Origin: an uncultured Roseibium sp.
Lineage (GTDB): Bacteria > Pseudomonadota > Alphaproteobacteria > Rhizobiales > Stappiaceae
Reading direction: 5' to 3'
Length of the DNA: 64,000 nt
Assembly: GCF_947494555.1 (NCBI RefSeq)
Contig: NZ_CANLVF010000007.1
Span: 248,001 to 312,000, forward strand
In this document: positions 1 through 8,264 of the stretch, one piece after another
Layout of the letters: the number at the start of each line of letters is the position of its first letter
Numbering within the stretch: position 1 is the stretch's first letter
Position numbers and translations under genes: made by a program
Notes under the pieces: model-generated
What the model was told of the DNA's origin: nothing
The model's database searches: none
What the model saw: the letters and a program-made list of their open reading frames with translations, nothing else

Positions 1-149
1 GATGTGCGGAGCCGGGAACCGGCCGATTGTCAGGGACAGGTTTCCTACTGAAAGAATTTCGAGCCGCAAGTACGCCTTTCACACGACGAAGGACGACACG
101 GGCCTGACAAAGGCAGCAGACCAAGCTGCAATCCTGCAGTTTGTCCTTC

Positions 150-1229
150 TCAGAGCCAGCCGCCCAGTTCCCGCCGGACAATGTGCTCGATCACGTTCAT
201 GCCGAGATCCGTGTCGTTGAGACATGGGATATGCGTGAAATTTTCGCCACCGCCCTCTTCAAAGATCTCGCCTGCTTCGCCTGCGATTTCTTCAAGCGTT
301 TCCAGGCAATCGGAGACGAAACCCGGATTCATGACGGCAACGTTCTGCACCCCGTCATGGGCAAGTTTTTCAACCGTCTTGTCGGTATAGGGCTGCAGCC
401 ATTCTTCGGGCCCGAAGCGCGACTGGAATGTGACACGCAGCTTCTGGTCATCCCACCCGAGCACTTCGCGCATCAGACGCGTGGTTTTCATGCAATGACA
501 GTGATAGGGATCGCCGCGCTTGAAATAGGATTGCGGAATGCCGTGATAGGAGGTCAGCACCACGTCCGGCTCGAAATCCAAAGTATCCAGGTGGTCCTTG
601 ACGGATTGCGCCAGCGCGTTCACGTAGACCGGATCGTCATGGTAAGGCGGTACGGTCCTGATCGCCGGCTGCCAGCGCATCTCCAGAAGTGTCTTGCAGA
701 CGACGTCGTTCACGGTTGCCGTTGTGGTTGCCGAATATTGCGGATAAAGCGGAAACACAAGAATACGATCGCAGCCCTCGTCCTTGAGTGCTTTCAGCTT
801 GTCGGGGATCGACGGCTGACCGTAGCGCATCGCCCAGTCGACTTTTACGCGCTCACCTTCCGCGCCAAGCATATCCGTCAGTTTGTCCGACTGGCTGCGG
901 GTAATGGTGCGCAGCGGCGATTCGTCCTTCTCGTGGTTCCAGATCTCGTCATACGCCTTGCCCGACTTTCCCGGCCGGGTCATCAGGACAATGCCGTAAA
1001 GGATCGGATACCAGATTGCCCGGGGCCACTCGATAACACGCTTGTCGGACAGAAACTCGCGAAGGTAACGGCGCATAGGCCAGTAGTCTGTCGCGTCCGG
1101 CGTTCCAAGATTGACCAGAAGCACGCCAACCTTGCCGCTCTTTACCGACGGATGGTCCTTTGGCAGCTGCAGCTTGCGAAAATCGGCAGTCTTGTCGGCC
1201 GAAAGCGAATTGGTCGAATGAACGTTCAT
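150..1229 (-). CDS. hemH: Ferrochelatase
   Basis: Inserts ferrous iron into protoporphyrin IX in the last step of protoheme synthesis; the enzyme is cytoplasmic or membrane-peripheral. The 359-residue protein matches the usual length for proteobacterial ferrochelatases. Family hallmarks are visible: VGVLLVNLGTPD near residues 34-45, the catalytic His in SYHGIP (His229), the conserved CHC/TFQSRFG segment around residues 244-273, and the acidic cluster DCLETLEE near 307-314. About 25 extra N-terminal residues precede the core, which is common in alphaproteobacteria. It is monocistronic as seen here: the next gene upstream on the same strand ends about 530 bp away. Identification is from recognised family motifs and is firm. 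Confidence 0.96.
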   Translation of the reverse strand: MNVHSTNSLSADKTADFRKLQLPKDHPSVKSGKVGVLLVNLGTPDATDYWPMRRYLREFLSDKRVIEWPRAIWYPILYGIVLMTRPGKSGKAYDEIWNHEKDESPLRTITRSQSDKLTDMLGAEGERVKVDWAMRYGQPSIPDKLKALKDEGCDRILVFPLYPQYSATTTATVNDVVCKTLLEMRWQPAIRTVPPYHDDPVYVNALAQSVKDHLDTLDFEPDVVLTSYHGIPQSYFKRGDPYHCHCMKTTRLMREVLGWDDQKLRVTFQSRFGPEEWLQPYTDKTVEKLAHDGVQNVAVMNPGFVSDCLETLEEIAGEAGEIFEEGGGENFTHIPCLNDTDLGMNVIEHIVRRELGGWL

Positions 1230-1762
1230 AAGCGCGGATTATCCCTCAGCGGCTGGTCCTCTTACGCCATACATAGGACAAGCCGGAGACAAGGCCAATG
1301 CGGCATAGCGCTTACGCGGAATAACGGCGTCGGATCACCGGGCAATGATACTTTGCGGCGGCATGAACCGAAAACCTGGACCGCTGTCGCCAAATGCTTC
1401 GAGCCTGAGAACGGCCGAGGCTCGCCAGAACTTGACCAAATGCTTGCTGCTTCGTCCTCGACGACCGCGATCCGATAGTCCGCTCACTGATCTATTGGCT
1501 GCACAAGGTTCTTCAAACAGAACGAATGGAGGCGGCTGAAGCCTTGTGGAAACGCATTTTTCCCGGATTTGTCATCCCGGTTTGCCGCGCAAGCGGCAAG
1601 ACCGGGACCCAGTACGCTGTGGCGGAGTTGCTTTCGCTGGCGCTTGCGTCCACCCGGTCCCGGCTCGCGCTGCGCTTGGCCGGGATGACGAAGGGAAGTC
1701 GGTAAGAAACAGGCATATGACGGAAGCCGTCCGGCACAGCGGCTTCCGGACGGCTGTTCCCC
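1230..1762. other. Intergenic spacer with a REP-like element
   Basis: Non-coding stretch between the hemH start and the end of the PaaK-like gene. Short ORFs on both strands here lack family features. The only structure seen is the palindromic element at 1571-1689. The hemH promoter must lie in the part nearest 1230 but no convincing -35/-10 pair was picked out. Confidence 0.7.
1571..1689. repeat. REP/MITE-like palindromic intergenic element
   Basis: A 119-bp element bounded by a perfect 10-bp inverted repeat, GTCATCCCGG at 1571-1580 and CCGGGATGAC at 1680-1689. Nested inside are a hairpin TGCCGC-GCAA-GCGGCA just after the left end and an inner pair CCGGGACC/GGTCCCGG, so the whole can fold as a branched cruciform. 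Its layout resembles the short non-autonomous palindromic repeats scattered between genes in many Rhizobiales. No second copy was noticed in this window, so repeat status is inferred from structure only. Confidence 0.6.
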
Positions 1763-3001
1763 TCAGCCATATTCCCTTTCATCGGCAATAACCTTGCCGT
1801 CATTCGGCAAAGCCCCCGGCGAGACAATCTGAACCTCACCTTTCAGGCGCGTGATATCAGTCAGGGTCATGGAAACCCGATCCGAAAGCCCGTCCTCAAG
1901 CGCGTCGCTTTCAACGGCAAGCGTCATTGCGTCGGCTTCGCCCGCGCGGGTCACCGCAAGGCGTGCCTTGCTGACCTCCGGATGCGCCGCAACGATCTGG
2001 GCGATCTGCGACGGATCGACGAACATTCCCTTCACTTTGGTTCTCTGGTCCGCGCGGCCCATCCATCCGGCAAGGCGCATGTTGGTGCGGCCGCAGGCGG
2101 ACTGCCCTGGGATAATCTTGGAAAGATCGCCCGTCGCGAACCGTATCAGCGGATAAAGGTCGTTGAAGTTGGTCACCACCAGCTCGCCGACTTCACCGTC
2201 GGCGACAGGTTCCCCCGTTCCCGGGCGTACAATTTCCACTATGAAGTCTTCGTTGATGAGCATCCCATCGCGGGCGACGGTTTCATACGCGATAACGCCA
2301 AGATCGGCAGTCGCGTAGCACTGTCCAACGGTTATCCCCTGAGCCTCATATTCTTCCCTGAGCGTTGGAAACAGCGCCCCGCCGGAAACAAGTGCCTTCT
2401 TGATGGAGGAGACATCGCGGCCTTGTTCCCGGCCCCGGTCGAGGAGGACCTTGAGATAGTCCGGCGTGCCGACAAAACCGGTTGGCTTGAGGACTTCAAT
2501 GGCTTCTACCTGCATATCGGTATTGCCGACACCGGCAGGGAATACGGTGCACCCAAGCGCCACGGCTCCCTGATCCAGAATGAAGCCGCCAGGGGTCAGG
2601 TGGTAGGAAAATGCGTTGAGGACAATGTCGCCCTTGCGGAAGCCCGAGGCAAACAGGCTGCGGGCCCCATTCCAGGGGTCAAGCCCAGGCGCTTGCGGTT
2701 CCCAGATCGGACCGGGGGACATGAAGACACGCGCCGCTTCGGACAGATCTCCAGCTAGGTACCCGCCGAAGGGAGGATTGGCTCGTTGCTGTTCCATAAG
2801 ATCGGATTTACGCAGCACAGGCAATCCGGACAGCGCCACCCTGTCGCGAACGCCTTCAAGATCATGACCGGCAAGCTGTTTTTCCCAGCCGGCCGCGTGA
2901 TTACGCGCATGTGCCAGAAGTTCCGGCAACCTGGCAAAGAGATGCCGTTCACGCTGAGTGGGATCCTGCCGCTCGCGCGCATCAAACTGTTGATCGCTCA
3001 T
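1763..3001 (-). CDS. PaaK-like adenylate-forming protein with atypical P-loop
   Basis: Member of the phenylacetate-CoA ligase (PaaK) branch of adenylate-forming enzymes, 412 residues against about 430 for PaaK. Recognisable parts are the C-terminal core (LIRFATGDLSKI followed by a GRADQRTKVKGMFV stretch, the usual GR(x)DxxxKxxG hinge) and the central FVGTPDYLKVLL segment. The Ser/Thr/Gly-rich ATP loop normally reading like SSGTTG is replaced near residues 93-101 by FMSPGPIWE, so ATP use is uncertain. It is the last gene of the Liv-type transporter operon, 38 bp after livF, and a second, canonical ligase is the first gene. A role in activating or binding the imported acid is inferred; substrate unknown. 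Confidence 0.75.
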   Translation of the reverse strand: MSDQQFDARERQDPTQRERHLFARLPELLAHARNHAAGWEKQLAGHDLEGVRDRVALSGLPVLRKSDLMEQQRANPPFGGYLAGDLSEAARVFMSPGPIWEPQAPGLDPWNGARSLFASGFRKGDIVLNAFSYHLTPGGFILDQGAVALGCTVFPAGVGNTDMQVEAIEVLKPTGFVGTPDYLKVLLDRGREQGRDVSSIKKALVSGGALFPTLREEYEAQGITVGQCYATADLGVIAYETVARDGMLINEDFIVEIVRPGTGEPVADGEVGELVVTNFNDLYPLIRFATGDLSKIIPGQSACGRTNMRLAGWMGRADQRTKVKGMFVDPSQIAQIVAAHPEVSKARLAVTRAGEADAMTLAVESDALEDGLSDRVSMTLTDITRLKGEVQIVSPGALPNDGKVIADEREYG

Positions 3002-3039
3002 GGTCGTCTCCGCTTGTTCGGCCTTTCGTCGAGGATGCG

Positions 3040-3894
3040 TCAGGCCAGCCAGCGCTTCCTTCGCTTGTAGTGTTTGACATTCCGGAACGAACGGCGGCCT
3101 TCGCCTCCGACGCCCAGGTAGAATTCCTTGACATCTTCGTTCTCGCGAAGCGCTTTGGCGTCGCCGTCCAGAACGATGCGGCCTGATTCCAGGATATAGC
3201 CGTAGGTCGCGTATTTCAGCGCGACGTTGGTGTTCTGTTCCGCCAGCAGGAAGGAGACGCCCTCCTTTTCATTCAACTGACGGACAATTTCGAAAATCTC
3301 TTCAACCAGCTGCGGCGCAAGCCCCATGCTGGGTTCGTCAAGCAGGATCATTTTCGGCCGGCTCATGAGAGCACGCCCGATGGCGCACATCTGCTGTTCG
3401 CCGCCCGATGTATAGCCCGCCTGGCTCTGCCGCCGCTCGCGCAGGCGCGGGAAATAGTTGTAGACCATCTCCAGATCGGCTTTCACAGCCGCATGCCCGT
3501 CCTTGCGCGTGTAGGCACCTGTAAGCAGGTTTTCCTCGATGGACAGGTGGCCGAAACAATGGCGCCCCTCCATCACCTGAATGCATCCCCGCCGGACCAG
3601 CTCATTGGGCGACAGCGCCTGGACCTCATCGCTGTCGAACAGGATCGTGCCCTTGGTGACCTCGCCGCGTTCGGCGCTCAGGAGGTTTGAAACCGCCTTC
3701 AATGTTGTCGTCTTGCCTGCACCATTCGCGCCGAGAAGCGCCACGATGCCGCCTTTGGGAACCGTCAGAGACACGCCCTTCAGCACCAGAATAACGTGGT
3801 CGTAGATGACCTCGATATTGTTGACCGACAGGATCGTCTCGGCTGCTTCCGTAACACTGTCCGAGGACGATTGATCTAGATCCTGCAATGCCAT
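3040..3894 (-). CDS. Liv-type ABC transporter ATPase (LivF family)
   Basis: ATP-binding subunit of a HAAT-type (branched-chain amino acid/organic acid) importer; drives transport from the cytoplasmic face. In the 284-residue product the Walker A GANGAGKT lies at residues 55-62, the signature is in a SGGEQQM form, and Walker B reads MILLDEPSMGL. LivF proteins are usually about 235 residues; the excess is a polar N-terminal lead. The start at 3894 is chosen because GGGAG precedes this ATG at a good distance; the open frame continues to 3993 but that part overlaps the end of the binding-protein gene and a strong hairpin. Preceded by the binding-protein gene, followed by the PaaK-like gene. Confidence 0.9.
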   Translation of the reverse strand: MALQDLDQSSSDSVTEAAETILSVNNIEVIYDHVILVLKGVSLTVPKGGIVALLGANGAGKTTTLKAVSNLLSAERGEVTKGTILFDSDEVQALSPNELVRRGCIQVMEGRHCFGHLSIEENLLTGAYTRKDGHAAVKADLEMVYNYFPRLRERRQSQAGYTSGGEQQMCAIGRALMSRPKMILLDEPSMGLAPQLVEEIFEIVRQLNEKEGVSFLLAEQNTNVALKYATYGYILESGRIVLDGDAKALRENEDVKEFYLGVGGEGRRSFRNVKHYKRRKRWLA

Positions 3895-3912
3895 TCCATT
3901 TTCTCCCGGAGA

Positions 3913-3941
3913 GCTCCGCCGCATACAATATGCGGCGGAGC
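3913..3941 (-). terminator. Strong intercistronic hairpin after the binding-protein gene
   Basis: Perfect 13-bp stem GCTCCGCCGCATA / TATGCGGCGGAGC with a 3-nt loop, placed between the stop of the substrate-binding gene (3953) and the start of livF (3894). No U-run follows, so it is more likely an mRNA-stabilising or attenuating hairpin that keeps binding-protein transcript high than a full terminator. Confidence 0.65.
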
Positions 3942-3952
3942 GGACTGCCTGA

Positions 3953-5284
3953 TCAGTTCGGGCAGGGTTCGGTGCGCGCCGGCCACGGCGCATTCTTTTC
4001 CGCGTACTCGGCGGCAGCTGCCTCCAAGAGCGGACGCACGACGTCGGTCATCGGCTCGATCCAGCCGGAGGCCTGGCGCCACTGGCTGCCGTCCCATTCC
4101 TGGATAAAGACCGGATGACTTCCGGCATGGTCATCACAGGTCACCTTCATCGGATGCGCGAAACCGGACAGACCCAGTTCCTTCAACCGGGCTTCGTCCA
4201 GATTGAGGGCTTCCAGTCCCATCCGCATGTCCTCGCCGGTAATGACCTTCTTGCCGGTCAGTTCCTGCGCGGTGCGGATGCCTTCAGCGATGATGACCGA
4301 GTTGAGAACGCCACGGTTGTAGAGCGTTCCACCGATGGTTTCGGCATCGGTCGAGCTTAGGCCGGCATCGACGACGTGTTTCTTGATGTCGTCAAGTGCA
4401 GGGAAATCGCTGCCGACACCGGAGAAGTTCATCGCCTTGTAGCCCTTCGCTCCGTCGCCGCCAGCGGCTGCGTCGTCATCGCCTGCTGACCACCAGACTC
4501 CGATGAACTTGTCCATCGGGAAGCGGATTTTCACAGCTTCCTTGATCGCGGTCGGGTTCATTGCGCCCCAACCCCACATGACCATGTAGTCCGGACGGTC
4601 ACGGCGCACGTTCAGCCATTGCGAGGACTGGTTCTGCATTTCCTTCACGCCAACCGGATACTGCATCAGCTCGAAGCCGTATTTTTCGGACAACTGCTCC
4701 AGAAGCGGGATCGGCTCGCGGCCATATCCGGCGTCCAGGAAGATGTAGCCGATCTTCTTGCCCTTGAGGTTGTCGAGACCGCCTTCCTGCTCGCCGATAT
4801 ATTTGATCACGACAGACGCGCCATCCCAATATGTGTCCGGAACGTTGAACACCCACGGGAACACGGACCCGACGGCAGCAGCCGACAGTCCGTAACCCAT
4901 GGAAAGAACCGGGATCTTGTCAACGCCGGCTTTCGGGATCAGCTGCAAGGTAATGCCCGTTGAATAGGGATTGTAGACCAGCGCGCCTTTGCCCTTGGTT
5001 GCCTCGTAGCACTCGACACCTTTTTGAGCGTTATACCCGGTTTCGCATTCTTCGAGTTCCAGCTTGACGCCGCCGATACCGCCGTCGCGCTCATTCAGCA
5101 TTTTGAGATAGTCATGCATGCCGTTGGCAATATGAATACCGGAAGCGGCAAACGGACCTGTGCGATACGTCAGCAGCGGCACATAGTTGCTGTCCTCAGC
5201 CTGGGCGGCTGTCGTTGCAAGGCCGGAAAAGGCGACCCCGACGGCAACAGCAGTTCCAAGCGCAAGTTGGGTAATGCTTTTCAT
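3953..5284 (-). CDS. Periplasmic substrate-binding protein of Liv-type ABC importer
   Basis: 443-residue type I periplasmic binding protein (Peripla_BP_6/LivK-like) that captures the ligand and delivers it to the LivH/LivM channel. A classical signal peptide is seen: MKSITQ, a hydrophobic run, and an AQA site near residues 28-30. Length above 400 is typical of HAAT binding proteins for aromatic or other carboxylates rather than the roughly 370 of LivJ/LivK. The start at 5284 is chosen over the longer open frame because it begins the signal peptide and is preceded by a GGGAGGAGA ribosome site. Lies 106 bp after livM and before the hairpin and livF. The ligand cannot be read from sequence; two flanking acyl-CoA ligase-like genes suggest a carboxylic acid. 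Confidence 0.88.
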   Translation of the reverse strand: MKSITQLALGTAVAVGVAFSGLATTAAQAEDSNYVPLLTYRTGPFAASGIHIANGMHDYLKMLNERDGGIGGVKLELEECETGYNAQKGVECYEATKGKGALVYNPYSTGITLQLIPKAGVDKIPVLSMGYGLSAAAVGSVFPWVFNVPDTYWDGASVVIKYIGEQEGGLDNLKGKKIGYIFLDAGYGREPIPLLEQLSEKYGFELMQYPVGVKEMQNQSSQWLNVRRDRPDYMVMWGWGAMNPTAIKEAVKIRFPMDKFIGVWWSAGDDDAAAGGDGAKGYKAMNFSGVGSDFPALDDIKKHVVDAGLSSTDAETIGGTLYNRGVLNSVIIAEGIRTAQELTGKKVITGEDMRMGLEALNLDEARLKELGLSGFAHPMKVTCDDHAGSHPVFIQEWDGSQWRQASGWIEPMTDVVRPLLEAAAAEYAEKNAPWPARTEPCPN

Positions 5285-5390
5285 GTTTCTCCTCCCATGC
5301 GGCTCCGGACCACCCGGCGCCGCCAGACCAGTTGCGCCATTCCTCCCCGGATCGGTCCAAGTCCGGATGACGTCGAAATGGTTGGCCGTC

Positions 5391-6467
5391 CTAATAAGGG
5401 AATGGCCATACCCTGAGTTTCTGTTTCGCGATCTGCCAGAGCCGCGCGAACCCGTGCGGTTCAACGATCAGGAAGAATATGATCAAGGCACCAACAATCA
5501 TGAATGTGACGTGTTCAACCGTTTCCGCGGCCACATCGATACCGATCGTACCAGGAATGAATTTCAGGAAGACCGGCAGGATCCAGATGAAAGCAGCCCC
5601 CATGAAAGCACCTCCCAGACTGCCGAGACCGCCCAAGATCACCATGAACAGGATCTGGAAGGACAGTGCGATCGAGTAGGAGGACGGTTCGGCAGCATTC
5701 AGCCAGAAGAACACCATCATGGCACCGGCCACACCACAGATGTAAGAGGATACTGCAAACGCCAGCAGCTTGGTTTGAAGCGGACGGATGCCCATCAGTT
5801 CGGCGGCAATGTCCATGTCGCGGATCATCATCCAAGAGCGCCCGATCCGGCCACGCAGCACATTCGCCATCAGGAACGCGATCCCTGCCGTGATGCACAG
5901 GACGATGAAGTAGCGCACGATCGGAGTTGCCTCCGCGCCGGATACCACCAGACCGAATGCCTCGCGATGCGGAATCTCGATCGCGCCAGAAGCATTGTAA
6001 TTGTAGAGCCAGCCGATGCGAATGAAGCACCACTCCAGAAAGAACTGTGCGGCAAGGGTTGTCACGGCAAGGTAAAGCCCCTTGATGCGCAGGCTCGGCA
6101 GGCCGAATATGGCACCGATTGCGGCCGAGAATACGCCAGACAGAAGCACCATCACGATGACATTCGCATCCGGAAAGATCGTGGTCAGTTTGTAAGCCGC
6201 ATACGCCCCGACGCCCATGAACGCGCCGGTACCGAGAGAGAGCTGCCCGCAAAAACCGGTGAGCACGTTGAGCCCGATCGCCGCCAGCGAAAACACCAGG
6301 AACGGGATCATGATTGACGTCAGGAAAAAGTCGTTGGCAAAGACGGGAATGACCACAAAGGCAATGGCCAGGATGACCAGCAGTCCCACCCGGTCCTGCA
6401 GGATCGGCATAAGGGCCTGATCCGCCTTGTAACTCGTCTTGAATTGGCCAGCTTCGCGATAAAACAT
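5391..6467 (-). CDS. Liv-type ABC permease (LivM family)
   Basis: Inner-membrane permease of the HAAT importer, 358 residues with about nine or ten hydrophobic segments. The family segments GLNVLTGFCGQLSLG near residue 67 and the cytoplasmic EAA-like region with GGLGSLGGAFMGA near 275 are visible. It starts 2 bp after the livH stop, so translation is probably coupled. Identification by family motifs and position between LivH and the binding protein. Confidence 0.92.
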   Translation of the reverse strand: MFYREAGQFKTSYKADQALMPILQDRVGLLVILAIAFVVIPVFANDFFLTSIMIPFLVFSLAAIGLNVLTGFCGQLSLGTGAFMGVGAYAAYKLTTIFPDANVIVMVLLSGVFSAAIGAIFGLPSLRIKGLYLAVTTLAAQFFLEWCFIRIGWLYNYNASGAIEIPHREAFGLVVSGAEATPIVRYFIVLCITAGIAFLMANVLRGRIGRSWMMIRDMDIAAELMGIRPLQTKLLAFAVSSYICGVAGAMMVFFWLNAAEPSSYSIALSFQILFMVILGGLGSLGGAFMGAAFIWILPVFLKFIPGTIGIDVAAETVEHVTFMIVGALIIFFLIVEPHGFARLWQIAKQKLRVWPFPY

Positions 6468-6469
6468 TC

Positions 6470-7423
6470 TTATACCCGCTCGATGATGCGTTCGCCGAAG
6501 AGGCCCTGGGGCCGGAACAGAAGGAAGATCAGGGCGATGATATAGGCGAGCCAGGATTCGATTCCGCCGCCGACAAGACCGCCCCAGTAAAGTTCGCCGA
6601 TCTTCTCACCGAACCCGATGATGAGCCCGCCGACGATGGCGCCCGGAATGGATGTAAAGCCTCCAAGGATCAGCACCGGCAGTGCCTTGAAGGCCACGAT
6701 TTCCAGCGCGAACGAGACATCGGAACGTGCGCCCCACATGATGCCGGTGGCAAGTGCGACGAGACCGGCCGCGAACCAGACGATTGCCCAGATCTGATTG
6801 AGCGAAATCCCCACGGAAAGCGCGGCCTGGTGATCATCCGCGACCGCCCTGAGCGCGCGTCCGATGCGGGTCTTGTTGAAGAAGATGCCGAGCGCGGCCA
6901 CCATCAGCACCGCAATCACCGCAGCGGCGATATCGATATGCTGCAGGATGACAAGGCCACGGTCGCCGAATTCGATTGCTGTCGATCCGGTCGGCAATCC
7001 GAGTTCCTCGGTAATCATCTGCTTCGGCTCGCCGCCGAAGACGAATTCGCCGAATCCGATCAGGAAGTAGGTCAGGCCGATTGTCGCCATCAGCAGAATA
7101 ATGTCGGGCTGGTTGACGAGCGGCCGCATCACGACCCGCTCCACGCCATAGGCGAGGATGCCCATCGCTCCGATCGTCAGGGCAAGTGCAAGATAGGCGG
7201 GGACGCCGTTTTCATTGAGGCCGACAAGCGTCAGCCCGGCGAACACCACCATGATTCCCTGCGCGAAGTTGAAAACGCCCGATGCCTTGAAGATCAGAAC
7301 GAAGCCGAGTGCAATCAGCGCATAGAGGATACCGGCGACAAAGCCTTCCCACAGCACCTGAAGAAAGAAATCTGGCATATCGTACATCTGCACGAAGGGA
7401 TCGATGAATATGTCGTAAAGCAT
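6470..7423 (-). CDS. Liv-type ABC permease (LivH family)
   Basis: Second inner-membrane permease of the importer, 317 residues, with eight or so hydrophobic stretches and the LivH features GILYALIALGFVLIFKASGVFNFAQG (shown in the first third) and GGFTSIPGAIVGGLIIG near the C terminus. A GGGGGAGAAG ribosome site precedes the ATG. Lies 13 bp after livG and 2 bp before livM. Confidence 0.92.
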   Translation of the reverse strand: MLYDIFIDPFVQMYDMPDFFLQVLWEGFVAGILYALIALGFVLIFKASGVFNFAQGIMVVFAGLTLVGLNENGVPAYLALALTIGAMGILAYGVERVVMRPLVNQPDIILLMATIGLTYFLIGFGEFVFGGEPKQMITEELGLPTGSTAIEFGDRGLVILQHIDIAAAVIAVLMVAALGIFFNKTRIGRALRAVADDHQAALSVGISLNQIWAIVWFAAGLVALATGIMWGARSDVSFALEIVAFKALPVLILGGFTSIPGAIVGGLIIGFGEKIGELYWGGLVGGGIESWLAYIIALIFLLFRPQGLFGERIIERV

Positions 7424-7436
7424 GGTTCTTCTCCCC

Positions 7437-8264
7437 CTAGTGGCTCACGCCGAGATATGCATCGATCACATTCTGATTGGCCTGCACGTCCTCTGGCGGG
7501 CCGTCTGCGATTTTCTTGCCGTAGTCCAGAACGACCACCCGGTCGGAGAGGTCCATGACAACACCCATGTCGTGTTCGATCAGCGCGATGGTCGTACCGA
7601 ATTCCTGGTTCACATCGATGATGAACCGGCTCATGTCTTCTTTCTCTTCCAGGTTCATGCCGGCCATCGGTTCATCGAGCAAAAGAAGATCCGGCTCCAT
7701 GGCGAGTGCGCGGCCAAGCTCGACGCGCTTTTGCAGACCGTAGGGAAGACGCCCGACCGGCGTTTTGCGGATTGCCTGGATTTCGAGGAAATCGATAATC
7801 TCCTCCACCTTTTTGCGGTGTTCGATTTCCTCGCGCTCCGCCGGTCCGCGCCAGATCAGCTGCCAGAAGAAATTGCGGTGCATCTTCAGGGAACGGCCCG
7901 ACATGATATTGTCGAGCGTCGTCATGCCCTTGAACAGCGCGACATTCTGGAACGTGCGCGCAATGCCCTGGCTGGCCGCCTCGTAGGGCTTCATCTTGCG
8001 CCGCTCCTTGCCCTGCCAGGTGATCGTGCCCTGCTGGGGATGGTAGAACCCGTTGATGACATTCAGCATCGAAGTCTTGCCGGCACCGTTGGGGCCGATG
8101 ATCGCGCGGATTTCACCCTTCAGGATGTCGAAGGAAATATCGGTGATCGCCTTCACACCGCCAAAGGACAGCGACACGTTGTCGACCCGAAGCAACTCCT
8201 CACGCGGAACGGCTTCCGCAACGCTTGCAGGCTCAGCGCTCATTTCCGTTGCAAAGGCATTCAT
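7437..8264 (-). CDS. Liv-type ABC transporter ATPase (LivG family)
   Basis: ATPase subunit partnering LivF, 275 residues. Walker A GPNGAGKTS, the LPYGLQKRVELGRA signature of the LivG group (LSGGQ is replaced by LPYGLQ, normal for this branch) and Walker B LLLLDEPMAGMN are all present. It overlaps the upstream acyl-CoA ligase gene by 4 bp, which ties the ligase firmly to the transporter operon. The N-terminal 20 residues are a low-complexity Ala/Glu lead. Confidence 0.92.
   Translation of the reverse strand: MNAFATEMSAEPASVAEAVPREELLRVDNVSLSFGGVKAITDISFDILKGEIRAIIGPNGAGKTSMLNVINGFYHPQQGTITWQGKERRKMKPYEAASQGIARTFQNVALFKGMTTLDNIMSGRSLKMHRNFFWQLIWRGPAEREEIEHRKKVEEIIDFLEIQAIRKTPVGRLPYGLQKRVELGRALAMEPDLLLLDEPMAGMNLEEKEDMSRFIIDVNQEFGTTIALIEHDMGVVMDLSDRVVVLDYGKKIADGPPEDVQANQNVIDAYLGVSH

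Noticed and set aside
1-149. Possible 3' end of another gene at the left edge
   Set aside because: No frame continues from the edge with recognisable sequence; the short frames show no family.
141-1478. Long plus-strand frame of 445 codons over hemH
   Set aside because: It is antisense to ferrochelatase and shows no domain; a high-GC shadow frame.
5187-6317. Plus-strand frame of 376 codons over livM
   Set aside because: His/Asp/Arg-rich low-complexity product antisense to a clear permease; shadow.
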